64,000 nucleotides of DNA from Acidobacteriota bacterium (GTDB lineage: Bacteria; Acidobacteriota; Terriglobia; Terriglobales; Acidobacteriaceae): NCBI GenBank assembly GCA_013289765.1, contig JABCZI010000007.1:186001-250000 (forward strand), written 5' to 3'. Shown here piece after piece: positions 25,238 to 37,498 of the stretch. The notes under the pieces are model-generated. The model worked only from the letters and a program-made list of their open reading frames with translations. It did no database searches and was not told the origin of the DNA. Position 1 is the first letter of the stretch. The number at the start of each line of letters is the position of its first letter. A program made the position numbers and the translations under genes.

Positions 25238-27361
25238 TCAGTTCGACGCTGAAAATGGCCGCATCGTGACTGTGAACACTGCGCCTCCTCCAGGCGCATT
25301 GGCAGCTTCAACACTCCCGTTATGTTCCTTCATCACCGACTTGCAGATGCTCAGGCCAAGTCCGGTTCCGCGCCCGGGCCGCTTGGTGGTGTAGAAAGGA
25401 TCGAAGATGCTGGTCAACACTTCCGGCGGAATTCCGGGGCCGTCGTCTTGAAAGCTCGCCCAGACTGCGTTGTCGCTATTTCCCAATCGTATGCGTAGCG
25501 TACCGCGGTCGCGAATTTCGCGAATGGCTTGTTCCGCGTTCAGAATCAGATTCAGGAATACCTGCATCAACTGGTGCGGATCCGCTTTCACCATGGGCTG
25601 ATTCGGTTCGCGAAGAAAATCTACCGTGATGCTGTTCTTGCGCAGAGAGTAGGAGTGCAGGTTGAGGGTCCGCTCAACGATGTCCGCTATATTTACGGGA
25701 GTCTTGCCTGGCGTCGGCGGAGTAGCAAAATAGGTCAGGTTGTGAACGATCTCGGCCGCCCGTCGTGCCTGCTGCTGCAGAATCCCAATTTGCTTGCGAG
25801 CGGCATCGGTGGTCTGGCTGTCTTGCAAGAGTTCGCTGACTCCAAGAATGCTGGTCAACGGATTGTTCAGTTCATGGGCCACGCCGCCAATCATCGCGCC
25901 CATCGCAGCCAAACGTTCGCTTTGAACGATTTGCTGCTCCAGTTTCCGTTCCGTCGTAATATCGCGTACGGAAATGATGACCCCGGCGAGCTTCGCATCG
26001 GCGTCAAAAAGCTTGCTGGCGGATGCGCGCATCGTGCGCCAGCTTCCGTTGCGATGACGGGCGCTGAATTCTGCGGCGCCAAAAGTCCGGTCGCTGGAAA
26101 CGACATCGTGATACAGTTCGGCCAATTCGGGCGAATGATCTTCGGTTTCGGAAATTCCCCGGTCCAACAAGTCCTCGGATTCATATCCCAGCAGGTCGCG
26201 CACGCGGGCGCTCACGAAGGTGTAGCGTTCTTGCAAATCGACCACGAGAATAAGGTCGGGAAAGCTCTCAAGCAGACAGCGACGGAATTCTTCCTGCTGC
26301 AGCAGTTGCCGCTCGAGCTTGCGTCTTTCAGTAACGTCGACCAGCGTCCCTTGAAAGCGAATCAATTTTCCCGCAGCATCCCAAACCGCGCGTGACGACT
26401 CCAGGAACACCGCGGGAGTTCCGTCCTTTTTCCGGAGCATAATCTCTCGTGTCCGCACTCCCCCGCCGTCCTCCGGCGCGCGGCCCAGCACCGGAGGTTC
26501 CGTGGAATCGACGTTCAGTCGGCTCGCATCGAGCGCGAGTAACTCTTCTTTGGTCGCATAACCGAGAATGCGAACCAGCGCCGGGTTGGCATCGAGAAGT
26601 CTGCCCTCGGGCGTGCTGAAATAAGCGCCTTCCTGCAAAGTCTCAAAGAGTTCAGTAAAGCGAAGTTCTTTTTCGTGCTGTCCCGTGATGTCCCGTCCCA
26701 GTACGCTCGCCCCCACCACTTCGCCAGCTTTTACAATGGCACTGAGAACGCAATCGAAATAGAGTGGGCGGGAACCGTTCTTAAAGCGCACACGCACGGT
26801 TCCCGACCAATGCCGCTTCTCCAGAAATCGTGAGAGTCCACTTTCCACGGTTTCGCGGGTTGGTTCTTCGAGAAGATCGAAAAATTTACGCCCCACAATC
26901 GCGGCGTAGGGAAGCCCCGCGAGATCGCTGATACTTTTGTTCACTGTGCGTAGAGTGCCGTCGAGAGATACCGCGCAGGCGGTATCCTCAAGAGAATCGA
27001 TAAGCTCCTTGAAGCTGCGCTGCGAGCGCGAAATTACTTCGTTGAGCTGATCGAGTTGGTCCTCCGACGGGGCAGTTCCTACATGTTGCTGCAGATCCTG
27101 AAGCAACGTCTTAAGCTGGACAACTTCACGACGTCTGCCATACGCATAAACGGCCAACAGCACTGATAACAGCAACACTCCCAATGCCACTGGCCCTAAA
27201 TGGTAGGGCAGGGTTTCCAGGCGCTCCCAGGCGAGCGCGGCAAAGCCAGCCGCGAGCAGGACCATGAACAGGAGAATCCATCGCCAAAGCTGAGATTCTT
27301 CGCGGTCAAAATTCTGGGCAGGTCGGGATGGCCGCTGCGTACCGGGGGATTCCTCAATCAT
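25238..27361 (-). CDS. Membrane PAS-domain sensor histidine kinase
   Basis: This 707-aa hybrid-free kinase has two membrane helices (about 27-45 and 55-72) with a very short loop between, so it probably senses through its cytoplasmic PAS domains. Three PAS domains follow (about 115-235, 240-350, 365-480), then HisKA with the phospho-acceptor His in GGVAHELNNPLTSILG, and HATPase_c with NLILNAEQAI, DDGPGIP and GRGTGLGLSICKSV. No response regulator gene is adjacent, so its partner is unknown. Confidence 0.92.
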   Translation of the reverse strand: MIEESPGTQRPSRPAQNFDREESQLWRWILLFMVLLAAGFAALAWERLETLPYHLGPVALGVLLLSVLLAVYAYGRRREVVQLKTLLQDLQQHVGTAPSEDQLDQLNEVISRSQRSFKELIDSLEDTACAVSLDGTLRTVNKSISDLAGLPYAAIVGRKFFDLLEEPTRETVESGLSRFLEKRHWSGTVRVRFKNGSRPLYFDCVLSAIVKAGEVVGASVLGRDITGQHEKELRFTELFETLQEGAYFSTPEGRLLDANPALVRILGYATKEELLALDASRLNVDSTEPPVLGRAPEDGGGVRTREIMLRKKDGTPAVFLESSRAVWDAAGKLIRFQGTLVDVTERRKLERQLLQQEEFRRCLLESFPDLILVVDLQERYTFVSARVRDLLGYESEDLLDRGISETEDHSPELAELYHDVVSSDRTFGAAEFSARHRNGSWRTMRASASKLFDADAKLAGVIISVRDITTERKLEQQIVQSERLAAMGAMIGGVAHELNNPLTSILGVSELLQDSQTTDAARKQIGILQQQARRAAEIVHNLTYFATPPTPGKTPVNIADIVERTLNLHSYSLRKNSITVDFLREPNQPMVKADPHQLMQVFLNLILNAEQAIREIRDRGTLRIRLGNSDNAVWASFQDDGPGIPPEVLTSIFDPFYTTKRPGRGTGLGLSICKSVMKEHNGSVEAANAPGGGAVFTVTMRPFSASN

Positions 27362-27543
27362 AAAGTCATCCGGTCTTGCGTTCTGCGAACGACAGACCGC
27401 TAATCACTGAAGTTATCGCAATTATACCGATGGTTGGCAGGAATGCTGTTACAGAGTGTTGTTCACTAATCCCTTTATGATCAGCTAGATAATGAAGGAA
27501 AGCATCACTGCCGCGAGTTTTCCTCAGTATCCACAGGAAACCT

Positions 27544-27559
27544 TGTGACATCCGTCACA
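27544..27559. promoter_or_regulatory. CRP/FNR-type palindrome upstream of comM
   Basis: TGTGACATCCGTCACA is an inverted repeat that fits the CRP consensus TGTGA-N6-TCACA exactly. It lies about 107 bp before the comM ATG and 183 bp from the divergent kinase start. Which regulator binds it is unknown. Confidence 0.65.
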
Positions 27560-27650
27560 GCCTCACAGACCTAGACAGTGTAAGGTGGCCACATTCCGGA
27601 TCAGGTCTTGGTGTGCCGGCTGCGGCACGGAGGATGTCGCCCGGAGCACA

Positions 27651-29198
27651 ATGCTCTACAAGACCCTCAGCGCGGCCGTCTACGGCATCGACGCCAACAT
27701 TATTCAGGTGGAAGTCGACTGTTCCGGCATCAAGACTGACCAGGACCACTTCCACACCGTTGGCTTGCCTGATGCCGCGGTGCGCGAGAGCCGCGACCGG
27801 GTTCGCGCTGCATTGAAAAACTGCGGCTACGATATTCCGCCCACACACATCACCATTAATCTCGCCCCGGCGGATATAAAGAAGGAAGGCTCAGGATTCG
27901 ATCTGCCGATGGCGCTTGGGATCGTGGGCGCCTACGGCGGCCTCACCAAAAAGGAAATCCCCGACTGTCTCTTTGTAGGAGAGCTGTCTCTGGATGGAGG
28001 AGTTCGCGGCATTCGCGGTACGCTGCCCATCGCCCTAGAAGCCCGCAGCCGCAAAATTTCCCGCCTCGTCGTCCCCGAGACCAACGCCCGGGAAGCCGCC
28101 ATGGTCGGCGGAGTCGATGTCTACCCCGTTCGCTCACTCCTGGATGTAATCCACTTCGTGAACTCAGGCAACGGAATCGCCCCGTTGAAGGCCGATGGCG
28201 ACGCCCTTCTGCGCGAATCGCAAGAGTTCTTTGTCGATTTCAAAGACGTGCGCGGACAGCAGAGCGCCAAGCGGGCCATCGAGATTGCCTGCGCCGGAGG
28301 CCACAACATTCTGATGATCGGCCCGCCCGGTTCAGGCAAAACCATGCTGGCCAAGCGTATGCCCACCATCCTGCCGCCGCTCACTTTCGAAGAGGCGTTG
28401 GAGACTACGAAGATCCACAGCGTTGCGGGAGTTCTTGATGCCGGTAGCGGGCTCGTCGGCAAGCGCCCTTACCGGTCGCCGCATCACACGATCTCTGACG
28501 CTGGCCTGATCGGCGGAGGTGTCATCCCGCGTCCGGGTGAAGTCTCGCTCTCCCACAACGGTCTCTTATTTCTCGACGAACTTCCGGAATTCCCTCGCAA
28601 CGTTCTCGAAGTCCTGCGGCAGCCGCTTGAAGATGGCTCGGTCACAATCGCCCGCGCCGCGATGGCTCTCACATTTCCCGCACGGTTCATGCTGGCAGCC
28701 GCGATGAATCCCTGTCCCTGCGGCTTCCGCAACGATCGCAGCCGCGAGTGCCGGTGCTCCACTCCCATGATCCAGCGCTACATCTCGAAAATTTCTGGGC
28801 CGCTGATGGATCGCATCGACATTCACATCGATGTTCCGGCGGTAAATTTCAAAGAGATGCGTTCTACCGCGGAGCCCGAGAGCTCCTCGAAGATTCGCGA
28901 ACGAGTGGTTCGCACTCGCCAGAAACAACTCGAACGCTTCGCCTCTTCACGGCAAAAAATTTACTGCAACGCGCAAATGTCATCCCGCCACATCCGCATG
29001 TTCTGCGAACTCTCTGGCGATTGCGAACGCTTACTCGATCGCGCCATGACCCAGCAGGGACTCAGCGCGCGCGCGCATGACCGCATCCTGAAAGTTGCTC
29101 GCACGATCGCCGACATCGACGAGAACCCCGCCATCGAGCCCAAACATATTGCAGAGGCGATTCAATACCGCTCCCTCGACCGCACTTACTGGACCTGA
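27651..29198 (+). CDS. comM: YifB/ComM-family Mg-chelatase-like AAA+ ATPase
   Basis: ComM is a hexameric branch-migration helicase that helps integrate incoming DNA during transformation. The protein is 515 aa from ATG 27651 (GGAG just upstream). The Lon-like N-terminal domain is [14 protein letters not shown] ... [20 protein letters not shown]; the AAA+ core has Walker A GPPGSGKT, Walker [12 protein letters not shown], and the zinc-type segment [15 protein letters not shown]; the Mg-chelatase C-terminal domain ends the protein. The frame is open upstream to 27585, but those residues do not fit the family. Confidence 0.94.
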   Translation: MLYKTLSAAVYGIDANIIQVEVDCSGIKTDQDHFHTVGLPDAAVRESRDRVRAALKNCGYDIPPTHITINLAPADIKKEGSGFDLPMALGIVGAYGGLTKKEIPDCLFVGELSLDGGVRGIRGTLPIALEARSRKISRLVVPETNAREAAMVGGVDVYPVRSLLDVIHFVNSGNGIAPLKADGDALLRESQEFFVDFKDVRGQQSAKRAIEIACAGGHNILMIGPPGSGKTMLAKRMPTILPPLTFEEALETTKIHSVAGVLDAGSGLVGKRPYRSPHHTISDAGLIGGGVIPRPGEVSLSHNGLLFLDELPEFPRNVLEVLRQPLEDGSVTIARAAMALTFPARFMLAAAMNPCPCGFRNDRSRECRCSTPMIQRYISKISGPLMDRIDIHIDVPAVNFKEMRSTAEPESSSKIRERVVRTRQKQLERFASSRQKIYCNAQMSSRHIRMFCELSGDCERLLDRAMTQQGLSARAHDRILKVARTIADIDENPAIEPKHIAEAIQYRSLDRTYWT

Positions 29199-29330
29199 GA
29201 CGTCAGGCTCGATCTGTCCGCACTCCACAGAAGAATCGCTGCATTGGTGCTCGCTCCAGTGCAACCGTGAATGCTTTGACTTCCACCCTGCCAGACCCTA
29301 CTATATTTCGACCCCAAGAGTTACCGCGTG

Positions 29331-31973
29331 ATGGACCAAACCATCTCTCACTACCGTATTGTCGAGAAACTAGGCGGCGGAGGCATGGGTGTCGTTTACA
29401 AAGCGGAAGACACGCAACTGGGCCGCTTCGTCGCGCTAAAATTCCTGCCTGATGACCTTGCCCAGGACAGCCAAGCCCTGGAGCGTTTTCGCCGCGAAGC
29501 CCGCGCCGCCTCTGCCCTGAACCATCCCAACATTTGCACCATCTACGAAATCGGCAAGCACGAGGCCCAGTCTTTCATCGCAATGGAGTTCCTCGACGGG
29601 GCCACACTGAAGCACCGCATCACACAACGTCCCCTCGAAGTCGGCCTGTTGCTCAATCTAGCCATTGAAATCACTGACGCGCTCGATGCTGCTCACTCCA
29701 AAGGAATCGTCCATCGCGACATCAAGCCGGCGAATTTATTTGTGACGGAGCGAGGCCATGCCAAGGTTTTGGATTTCGGCCTCGCCAAAGTCATCTCCGA
29801 ACACAGGCAGGACACGGGAGTGACCGTCGGCCCGACCGTCGGAGTAAGCCCCGAGCAGCTCACTTCGCCCGGCTCTGCGATTGGAACCGTGGCCTACATG
29901 AGTCCCGAACAGGCGCTCGGGGAGGATCTCGACGCGCGCACTGATCTCTTTTCCTTCGGCGTGGTGCTCTATGAGATGTCCACGAGCCGCTTGCCGTTCG
30001 AGGGAAGCACCTCCGCTGCAATCTTTAACGCGATTTTGAATAAGCTGCCCACCGCGCCGGTTCGCTTGAACCCAGACCTGCCGCCGGAACTCGAGCGCAT
30101 CGTCAATAAAGCTCTGGAGAAGGATCGCGATCTTCGCTATCAGAGCGCTGCCGAAATGCGCGCCGACCTCAAGCGCCTGCTCCGCGATTGGCATCCTTCC
30201 TCGCGTCAAATGGCCGCGGCGCAGGAGTCCGTCGCATCGTCACCTTCAGCCCCTGCTCCAGCTGCGCAACCCACCACAAAATCTCCGACACATACCAGCA
30301 TCCCGTTGCTGGCAGCGATTGCTTTATTAATGTTGTTCGCCGGTGCTGTCGCAGGATCGTTTGTAGGCAAGCGCGCCGCTGGCGGACCGGTTCCCACTTT
30401 TAACGAACTCACTTTCCGCCGTGGCGCTCTCACTGCCGCGCGCTTCGCTCCTGACCCGCGGTCTGCCATCTACAGCGCTTCATGGGAAGGCAGCCCGCAA
30501 TCGGTCTTCATCAGTTCTCCAAACTCGACTGAATCCCGAGATCTTGGGCTGACGAACACCGTGGTGCTGGGAGTTTCTTCGGGCGGCCAAATGGCAGTGC
30601 TGCGCCGCTTCCGTGTCGCAGATAATGCCTTCACTTATGTCGGAACTCTGGCCCAACTTTCCATTGGCGCCGACGCTCCTCGAGATCTCCTCGACAATGT
30701 TGAGGACGCGGCCTGGACTCCCGACGGCACCGCTCTCGCCGTTGTCCACACCGGCGGCGGCAAGAGCCACCTGGAATATCCTATTGGCAAAGTTCTGTAT
30801 GAAACCGCTGGCTGGATCACCGACATTCGCTTTTCCCCAGCGGGTGACCGAATAGCCTTTATTGACCATCCCCTCTTAGGGGATGACGGTGGCACCGTCA
30901 GCGTAATCGATCTTAAGGGGAAAAAGTCTGACCTCACTGAGCGTTGGGCTAGCGCACTCGGATTGGCCTGGTCGCCATTGGCGGACGAGATCTGGTTTAC
31001 CGCTACCTCTACCGGATTCAGCCGCTCCTTGCGGGGCGTTACGCCTTCCGGAAAAGTCCGTGAACTGCTCACCGCACCCGGCACGCTCACCCTGCACGAC
31101 ACCAGCGCCGGCGGCCGCGCTCTGATTTCACGGGACGCACTGCGCGCCGGCGCGGTCGGGCTACTTCCCGGTGAAACCAAAGAGCGTGACTTGAGCTGGC
31201 AGGATTGGACTGTGCCCTCTGCTCTTTCCGAGGATGGCAAAGTTTTCCTTTTTACTGAAGCCGGCGAAGCCGGAGGTGGCGACTACGCCGTGTTCGTGCG
31301 TGAGAGCACTGGCAATTCGGCCGTGCGTTTGGGTCAGGGCACAGCGCGCGCGCTTTCTCCCGATGGCAAGTGGGCACTGGTGTTGCGCCAAAATTTGTCC
31401 GCTCCCGACTTCGTACTACTTCCCACCGGCGTCGGACAGCAACGCGCACTGCCCACGGGAACTATCGTCCCCCGTTTCGGCCAATTCTTTCCGGACTCCA
31501 AGCGCCTCTTATTCGACGGTCACGAAGCCGGTCACGCTTCCCGCATCTATGTCATGAATCTGGAGGGAGATCAGCCTCACCCCATCACCCGCGAAGGATT
31601 CAGCTTGCGTCCCCACTCCCTGTCGCCTGACGGCAAACGCGTCGCCGCCGTCAGCAGTGACGGTATCGCCTTATTGCCGGTCGAGGGAGGAGACCCGCAG
31701 TTGGTCCCGGGTTCACGACCCGGCGATCAACTTCTCCGCTGGACCAAGAACGGCCAGACCCTACTGCTCGGCGCCCGCGGTGAGACTTCGTGTCCTGTTA
31801 CACAGGTAGATCTGCAAACCGGAACCCGGACTCCGTGGAAAACTTTCAGCCCCGCCGACACCGCCGGCGTGGTCGGAGCAGCGTGTCCGCTAATCTCCGC
31901 CGACGAACAGCACTATGTATTCGGATACACCCGCAACCTCTCCGACCTGTTCCTCGTCGAACACCTGAAGTAG
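29331..31973 (+). CDS. Membrane Ser/Thr protein kinase with C-terminal beta-propeller
   Basis: This 880-aa PknB-type kinase begins with the Gly loop [15 protein letters not shown]. It has the catalytic [17 protein letters not shown], and the activation segment ending [14 protein letters not shown] Pro/Ala-rich linker (about 290-320) leads to one membrane helix ([21 protein letters not shown], about 325-345). About 530 extracytoplasmic residues follow, with TolB/WD40-like blades (repeated SPDGKR, SPDGKW, TPDGTA, SPAGDR). This is a typical acidobacterial receptor kinase; its ligand and targets are unknown. Confidence 0.92.
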   Translation: MDQTISHYRIVEKLGGGGMGVVYKAEDTQLGRFVALKFLPDDLAQDSQALERFRREARAASALNHPNICTIYEIGKHEAQSFIAMEFLDGATLKHRITQRPLEVGLLLNLAIEITDALDAAHSKGIVHRDIKPANLFVTERGHAKVLDFGLAKVISEHRQDTGVTVGPTVGVSPEQLTSPGSAIGTVAYMSPEQALGEDLDARTDLFSFGVVLYEMSTSRLPFEGSTSAAIFNAILNKLPTAPVRLNPDLPPELERIVNKALEKDRDLRYQSAAEMRADLKRLLRDWHPSSRQMAAAQESVASSPSAPAPAAQPTTKSPTHTSIPLLAAIALLMLFAGAVAGSFVGKRAAGGPVPTFNELTFRRGALTAARFAPDPRSAIYSASWEGSPQSVFISSPNSTESRDLGLTNTVVLGVSSGGQMAVLRRFRVADNAFTYVGTLAQLSIGADAPRDLLDNVEDAAWTPDGTALAVVHTGGGKSHLEYPIGKVLYETAGWITDIRFSPAGDRIAFIDHPLLGDDGGTVSVIDLKGKKSDLTERWASALGLAWSPLADEIWFTATSTGFSRSLRGVTPSGKVRELLTAPGTLTLHDTSAGGRALISRDALRAGAVGLLPGETKERDLSWQDWTVPSALSEDGKVFLFTEAGEAGGGDYAVFVRESTGNSAVRLGQGTARALSPDGKWALVLRQNLSAPDFVLLPTGVGQQRALPTGTIVPRFGQFFPDSKRLLFDGHEAGHASRIYVMNLEGDQPHPITREGFSLRPHSLSPDGKRVAAVSSDGIALLPVEGGDPQLVPGSRPGDQLLRWTKNGQTLLLGARGETSCPVTQVDLQTGTRTPWKTFSPADTAGVVGAACPLISADEQHYVFGYTRNLSDLFLVEHLK

Positions 31974-32010
31974 CAAATCGAAGAATCAAAAATAGCCTCC
32001 AAGATGAACA

Positions 32011-32059
32011 TGTGGGGACAGCCGCCCCAGGTTGCCCAGTCGAGCGAAGCTCGACTGCC
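32011..32059. repeat. Dispersed 3'-end hairpin repeat, copy 1
   Basis: This copy contains GGGACAGCCGCCCC and CAGTCGAGCGAAGCTCGACT. Related copies occur at 37415-37492 and 54644-54691, each just beyond a gene end. Here it lies 38 bp after the kinase gene. Nothing else was recognised from 31974 to 32113. Confidence 0.75.
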
Positions 32060-32113
32060 TTCTCCTGCGGCGAAGGCTACCCTAAGCCTTGGCCGATCCC
32101 CACCACCGTCCGA

Positions 32114-32142
32114 TTGACCCTGTCCTACCAACGTGTTATAAA
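32114..32142 (+). promoter_or_regulatory. Probable hppA promoter with long leader
   Basis: TTGACC (32114-32119) and TATAAA (32137-32142) are 17 nt apart. The next gene, hppA, starts at 32388, so the leader would be about 240 nt. A second TATAAT at 32178-32183 lacks a good -35. I could not assign any riboswitch fold to the leader. Confidence 0.6.
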
Positions 32143-32387
32143 TGCGAGTTTTGCACTGGTTCTTTTCGGAGCAGCGCTATAATCCCTCCGATTCGGTCAG
32201 CTGCAAAATCCGACGCGGCCAAGCTCAACACTCCGTTGTAGGTTTTGCGGTGGAAGCGTGTTCGGAATTCCGGCGATCTTTTCTGGCGTAAGCTGCACAG
32301 GCGTGCTCGGACGCGAGATGTTTTGTCGGAAGGCTGTACCTAAACACGTTTGTATATTCCTGAAACCGACCTATTGGAGGACTCATT

Positions 32388-34871
<2,484 letters not shown>

Positions 34872-34915
34872 CTCTTTTTTGAAAGGGTGCGGCTTCAAGC
34901 CGCGCCGCCAACTAA

Positions 34916-34957
34916 AACGCCATCCGGATTCCTGCCCGGATGGCGTTTACATTTTTC
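34916..34957 (+). terminator. Rho-independent terminator of hppA
   Basis: A perfect 12-bp stem (AACGCCATCCGG/CCGGATGGCGTT, loop 8 nt) is followed by TACATTTTT. A small palindrome GCGGCTT-C-AAGCCGC lies just before it, near 34890. Confidence 0.88.
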
Positions 34958-35013
34958 GATCCCACAGTCTTATTAGAAACTGCCTACCTGTGCGCCTCTG
35001 CGGATCATCCACT

Positions 35014-35376
35014 CTAATTCGGCCCCTTCATCTTATCCTTAACGCTGCGCGCCAGTTTCTCAATTTCTTCTGCCTTCTTCAGCACATTGAGCGACAGCAT
35101 GTTCTCATTTGACTTATCTACATAGTCTTTCAGTTCCTGAGACAGCTTAAGCAACTTATCGGTGTCATTCTTAAGCTGAGCCTGCCGCTCCAGATTCGCT
35201 TTCTTGGCCATTTCGCGAACCAAACGGCGCTGGGCCTCATCCGTATCGCCCGGCGCGGTGAGGGGATCGGTTCTCATCGGAGGAGCGCCTGCTCTGGTAG
35301 CTTGGCTTAGAGCGCTGCCAGAAAACACAAGTAGAAGACAAACTGAAAGTGTCGAAACTATTCGTATGGATCGCAC
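35014..35376 (-). CDS. Small secreted helical protein, unknown function
   Basis: From GTG 35376 the protein is 120 aa, with a signal peptide (RSIRIVSTLSVCLLLVFSGS, then ALSQ) followed by a helical charged region (about 40-115, rich in Lys, Leu, Glu; EMAKKANLERQAQLKNDTDK), probably coiled coil. GAGGA lies just before the GTG. The frame is open to ATG 35457, but that would put 27 residues before the signal peptide. I recognise no family. It is downstream of rho on the same strand, beyond the rho terminator. Confidence 0.6.
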   Translation of the reverse strand: MRSIRIVSTLSVCLLLVFSGSALSQATRAGAPPMRTDPLTAPGDTDEAQRRLVREMAKKANLERQAQLKNDTDKLLKLSQELKDYVDKSNENMLSLNVLKKAEEIEKLARSVKDKMKGPN

Positions 35377-35472
35377 GCTGTCCTCGAGGTGGGCGTGAAA
35401 CTTCCTGCCCAGCCTAAAGTATGCCACTTTCGGCGCAGTCACTGAGGGAAAATACACAGGCTAGAACTGGAC

Positions 35473-35501
35473 AAAAAAAGCCAGCTCCCGCGGGAGCTGG
35501 C
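35473..35501 (-). terminator. Rho-independent terminator of rho
   Basis: The perfect palindrome CCAGCTCCCGCGGGAGCTGG is followed on the minus strand by seven T. It begins 26 nt after the rho stop codon. Confidence 0.93.
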
Positions 35502-35526
35502 CACCTAAATATCTTGTTGCGATTGT

Positions 35527-36777
35527 TTACAGCGCGCTCATGTTCGACAAGAACTCGCCATTCGCTTTGGTCTTGCTCAACTTGTCGATCAGCAACTCCA
35601 TCGCTTCCACCGGAGACAGCGGATTCAGAACCTTCCGCAGCACCCAGATTCGCGACAAGTCCTCGCGCGGAATCAGCAACTCTTCCTTACGCGTACCTGA
35701 TCGTTGAATGTCGATGGCCGGGAACACGCGCTTATCCACCAGCTTGCGCTCGAGAATAATTTCCGAGTTGCCGGTGCCCTTGAATTCTTCAAAGATCACG
35801 TCATCCATGCGCGATCCGGTGTCAATCAGGGCAGTTGCAATTATTGTTAAAGACCCGCCTTCTTCAATATTTCGCGCCGAGCCAAAGAAGCGCTTCGGCC
35901 GCTGCAATGCATTCGAATCCACGCCGCCCGAGAGCACTTTGCCTGACGGCGGAACGATCGTGTTGTAAGCACGCGCCAGTCGTGTAATCGAATCCAGCAG
36001 GATCACCACATCGCGCTTGTGTTCCACCAAACGCTTCGCTTTCTCGATCACCATTTCCGCGACCTGAACGTGCCGCGCCGCAGGTTCGTCAAAGGTCGAA
36101 GAAATGACCTCACCCTTTACCGACCGCTGCATGTCCGTTACTTCTTCCGGACGCTCGTCGATCAGCAGCACCATCAGCACCACTTCGGGATGGTTCGTGG
36201 TGATCGAATTCGCCACGTTTTGCAAGAGCATCGTCTTGCCGGCGCGCGGCGGAGAAACAATCAGCCCGCGCTGCCCCTTGCCAAGCGGCGTCAACAAATC
36301 CATGACGCGCGCGCTGGCGTTCTCGCGCGTGGTTTCCAGCTTTAGCCGCTCCTGCGGATACAGCGGCGTCAAATTGTCGAACAGAATTTTGTTGCGCGCT
36401 TCGTCGGGCGACTCAAAGTTCACCGCCTCAATCTTCACCAGCGCAAAATACTTCTCGCCTTCATGCGGAGGCCGCACCTGCCCGCTAATCGTATCGCCGG
36501 TTTTCAAATCGAATTTGCGGATCTGCGACGGCGACACGTAAATGTCATCCGGCCCCGGCAAATAGTTGTAGTCCGGCGACCGCAGAAAGCCGTAGCCGTC
36601 AGGCAGGATTTCCAGCACGCCCTCGGCGAAAATGTGGCCTTCTTTTTCGCTCTGCGCCTGCAGGATTTTGAAGATGAGATCCTGCTTGCGCAGTCCGCTG
36701 GCACCGGGCAGCTCCAAGGTCCTTGCGATCTTGGTCAGCTCGGTGATGTTCTTTTCTTTCAGTTCAGCAATGGTCAT
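35527..36777 (-). CDS. rho: Transcription termination factor Rho
   Basis: Rho is the hexameric RNA helicase that ends transcription. The protein is 416 aa, without the long N-terminal insert of some phyla. The Rho_N helices ([20 protein letters not shown]) are followed by the RNA-binding cold-shock fold ([20 protein letters not shown]), then the ATPase with Walker [13 protein letters not shown], Walker [18 protein letters not shown], the Q-loop region and [26 protein letters not shown] precedes the ATG. Confidence 0.97.
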   Translation of the reverse strand: MTIAELKEKNITELTKIARTLELPGASGLRKQDLIFKILQAQSEKEGHIFAEGVLEILPDGYGFLRSPDYNYLPGPDDIYVSPSQIRKFDLKTGDTISGQVRPPHEGEKYFALVKIEAVNFESPDEARNKILFDNLTPLYPQERLKLETTRENASARVMDLLTPLGKGQRGLIVSPPRAGKTMLLQNVANSITTNHPEVVLMVLLIDERPEEVTDMQRSVKGEVISSTFDEPAARHVQVAEMVIEKAKRLVEHKRDVVILLDSITRLARAYNTIVPPSGKVLSGGVDSNALQRPKRFFGSARNIEEGGSLTIIATALIDTGSRMDDVIFEEFKGTGNSEIILERKLVDKRVFPAIDIQRSGTRKEELLIPREDLSRIWVLRKVLNPLSPVEAMELLIDKLSKTKANGEFLSNMSAL

Positions 36778-36888
36778 GATTCACCTAAACCCGTGCACTA
36801 AAAATTTTTCGTTAGTGTCTGCGGGAGATTTTCAAAGGAGGGTATTCAGGGAAGACAAAACACCTGGAGGCGGGCGGACAGGGCTGCC

Positions 36889-37104
36889 TTAAGCAGCCCG
36901 CCGTTGTGCCTCAGCAAAATTTTCCGGCTCCGACAGAACATCCTGCCGCTCCGCGCCTGCGATCCGGTCCAATACACCGTTCATTGTTTCCTGGATTCTG
37001 GTGCTGGGCCGATGGAACTTCCGCGTGGCCTTGGAGGCGAGCTGGCATAACATATAACGATTGCGCAATGTCTGTAAAGCGTCAAACACACGATCAGAAC
37101 GCAT
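36889..37104 (-). CDS. Small protein resembling RNA polymerase omega subunit
   Basis: The protein is 71 aa from ATG 37104, which has GGAAGGAG nine nt upstream; the frame is open 14 codons further but without a ribosome site. The segment VFDALQTLRNRYMLCQLASK (5-24), followed by ATRKFHRPSTRIQ, resembles the first helices of omega (NRY/F-x-L-x-x-x-A). Omega helps assemble RNA polymerase. The likeness is partial, so the call is tentative. Its stop codon lies inside a GGGCTGC/GCAGCCC hairpin (36882-36900). It stands directly upstream of rho. Confidence 0.5.
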   Translation of the reverse strand: MRSDRVFDALQTLRNRYMLCQLASKATRKFHRPSTRIQETMNGVLDRIAGAERQDVLSEPENFAEAQRRAA

Positions 37105-37146
37105 GTCTGTTTGCTCCTTCCTTATAAATAGGTATGGGCATTTCAT

Positions 37147-37414
37147 CGCCCTTTGTTCCCTGGATATCGGCTAGAATCCTTGCCAAAATACTAAGTTATT
37201 GATTCTACTAAGGTTATTAAGGATTTAGCGCAATTCCTACCCACAATAGATGCGCGCCCGGACTCCGAAGATGCTTGTTTTTCCTGGTTTGGGCTCAAGG
37301 CCGGGAATGCTTCAGAGCAGACCTGGAAATCAGATGTCCGTGGAACAACATACTGTACTCGCAAACCCGAGAGAGGTCAACATATTTCTCGCTCGTTATA
37401 GCCTTGGGCATAAC
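37147..37414. other. Intergenic region without recognised feature
   Basis: I see no gene, RNA or clear promoter here, apart from an A+T-rich patch near 37185-37225 that may hold the promoter of the omega-like gene. Confidence 0.4.
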
Positions 37415-37492
37415 CATGTTGGGACAGCCGCGGCCGCCCCCGGCTGTCCGCTCGGGCGAAGCACGACCGCTCTCTCCGAGAAAGGAGAAACC
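37415..37492. repeat. Dispersed 3'-end hairpin repeat, copy 2
   Basis: It contains GGGACAGCCG, an insert of Gs and Cs, CGGCTGTCC and TCGGGCGAAGCACGACC. The arms GGACAGCCG/CGGCTGTCC can form a hairpin. It sits 7 bp beyond the 3' end of the phosphoesterase gene. Confidence 0.8.
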
Positions 37493-37498
37493 AACCCT

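Noticed and set aside
32143-32387. Riboswitch in the hppA leader
   Set aside because: I could not build a fold matching any known class; only weak GCAAAA/TTTTGC pairing was seen.
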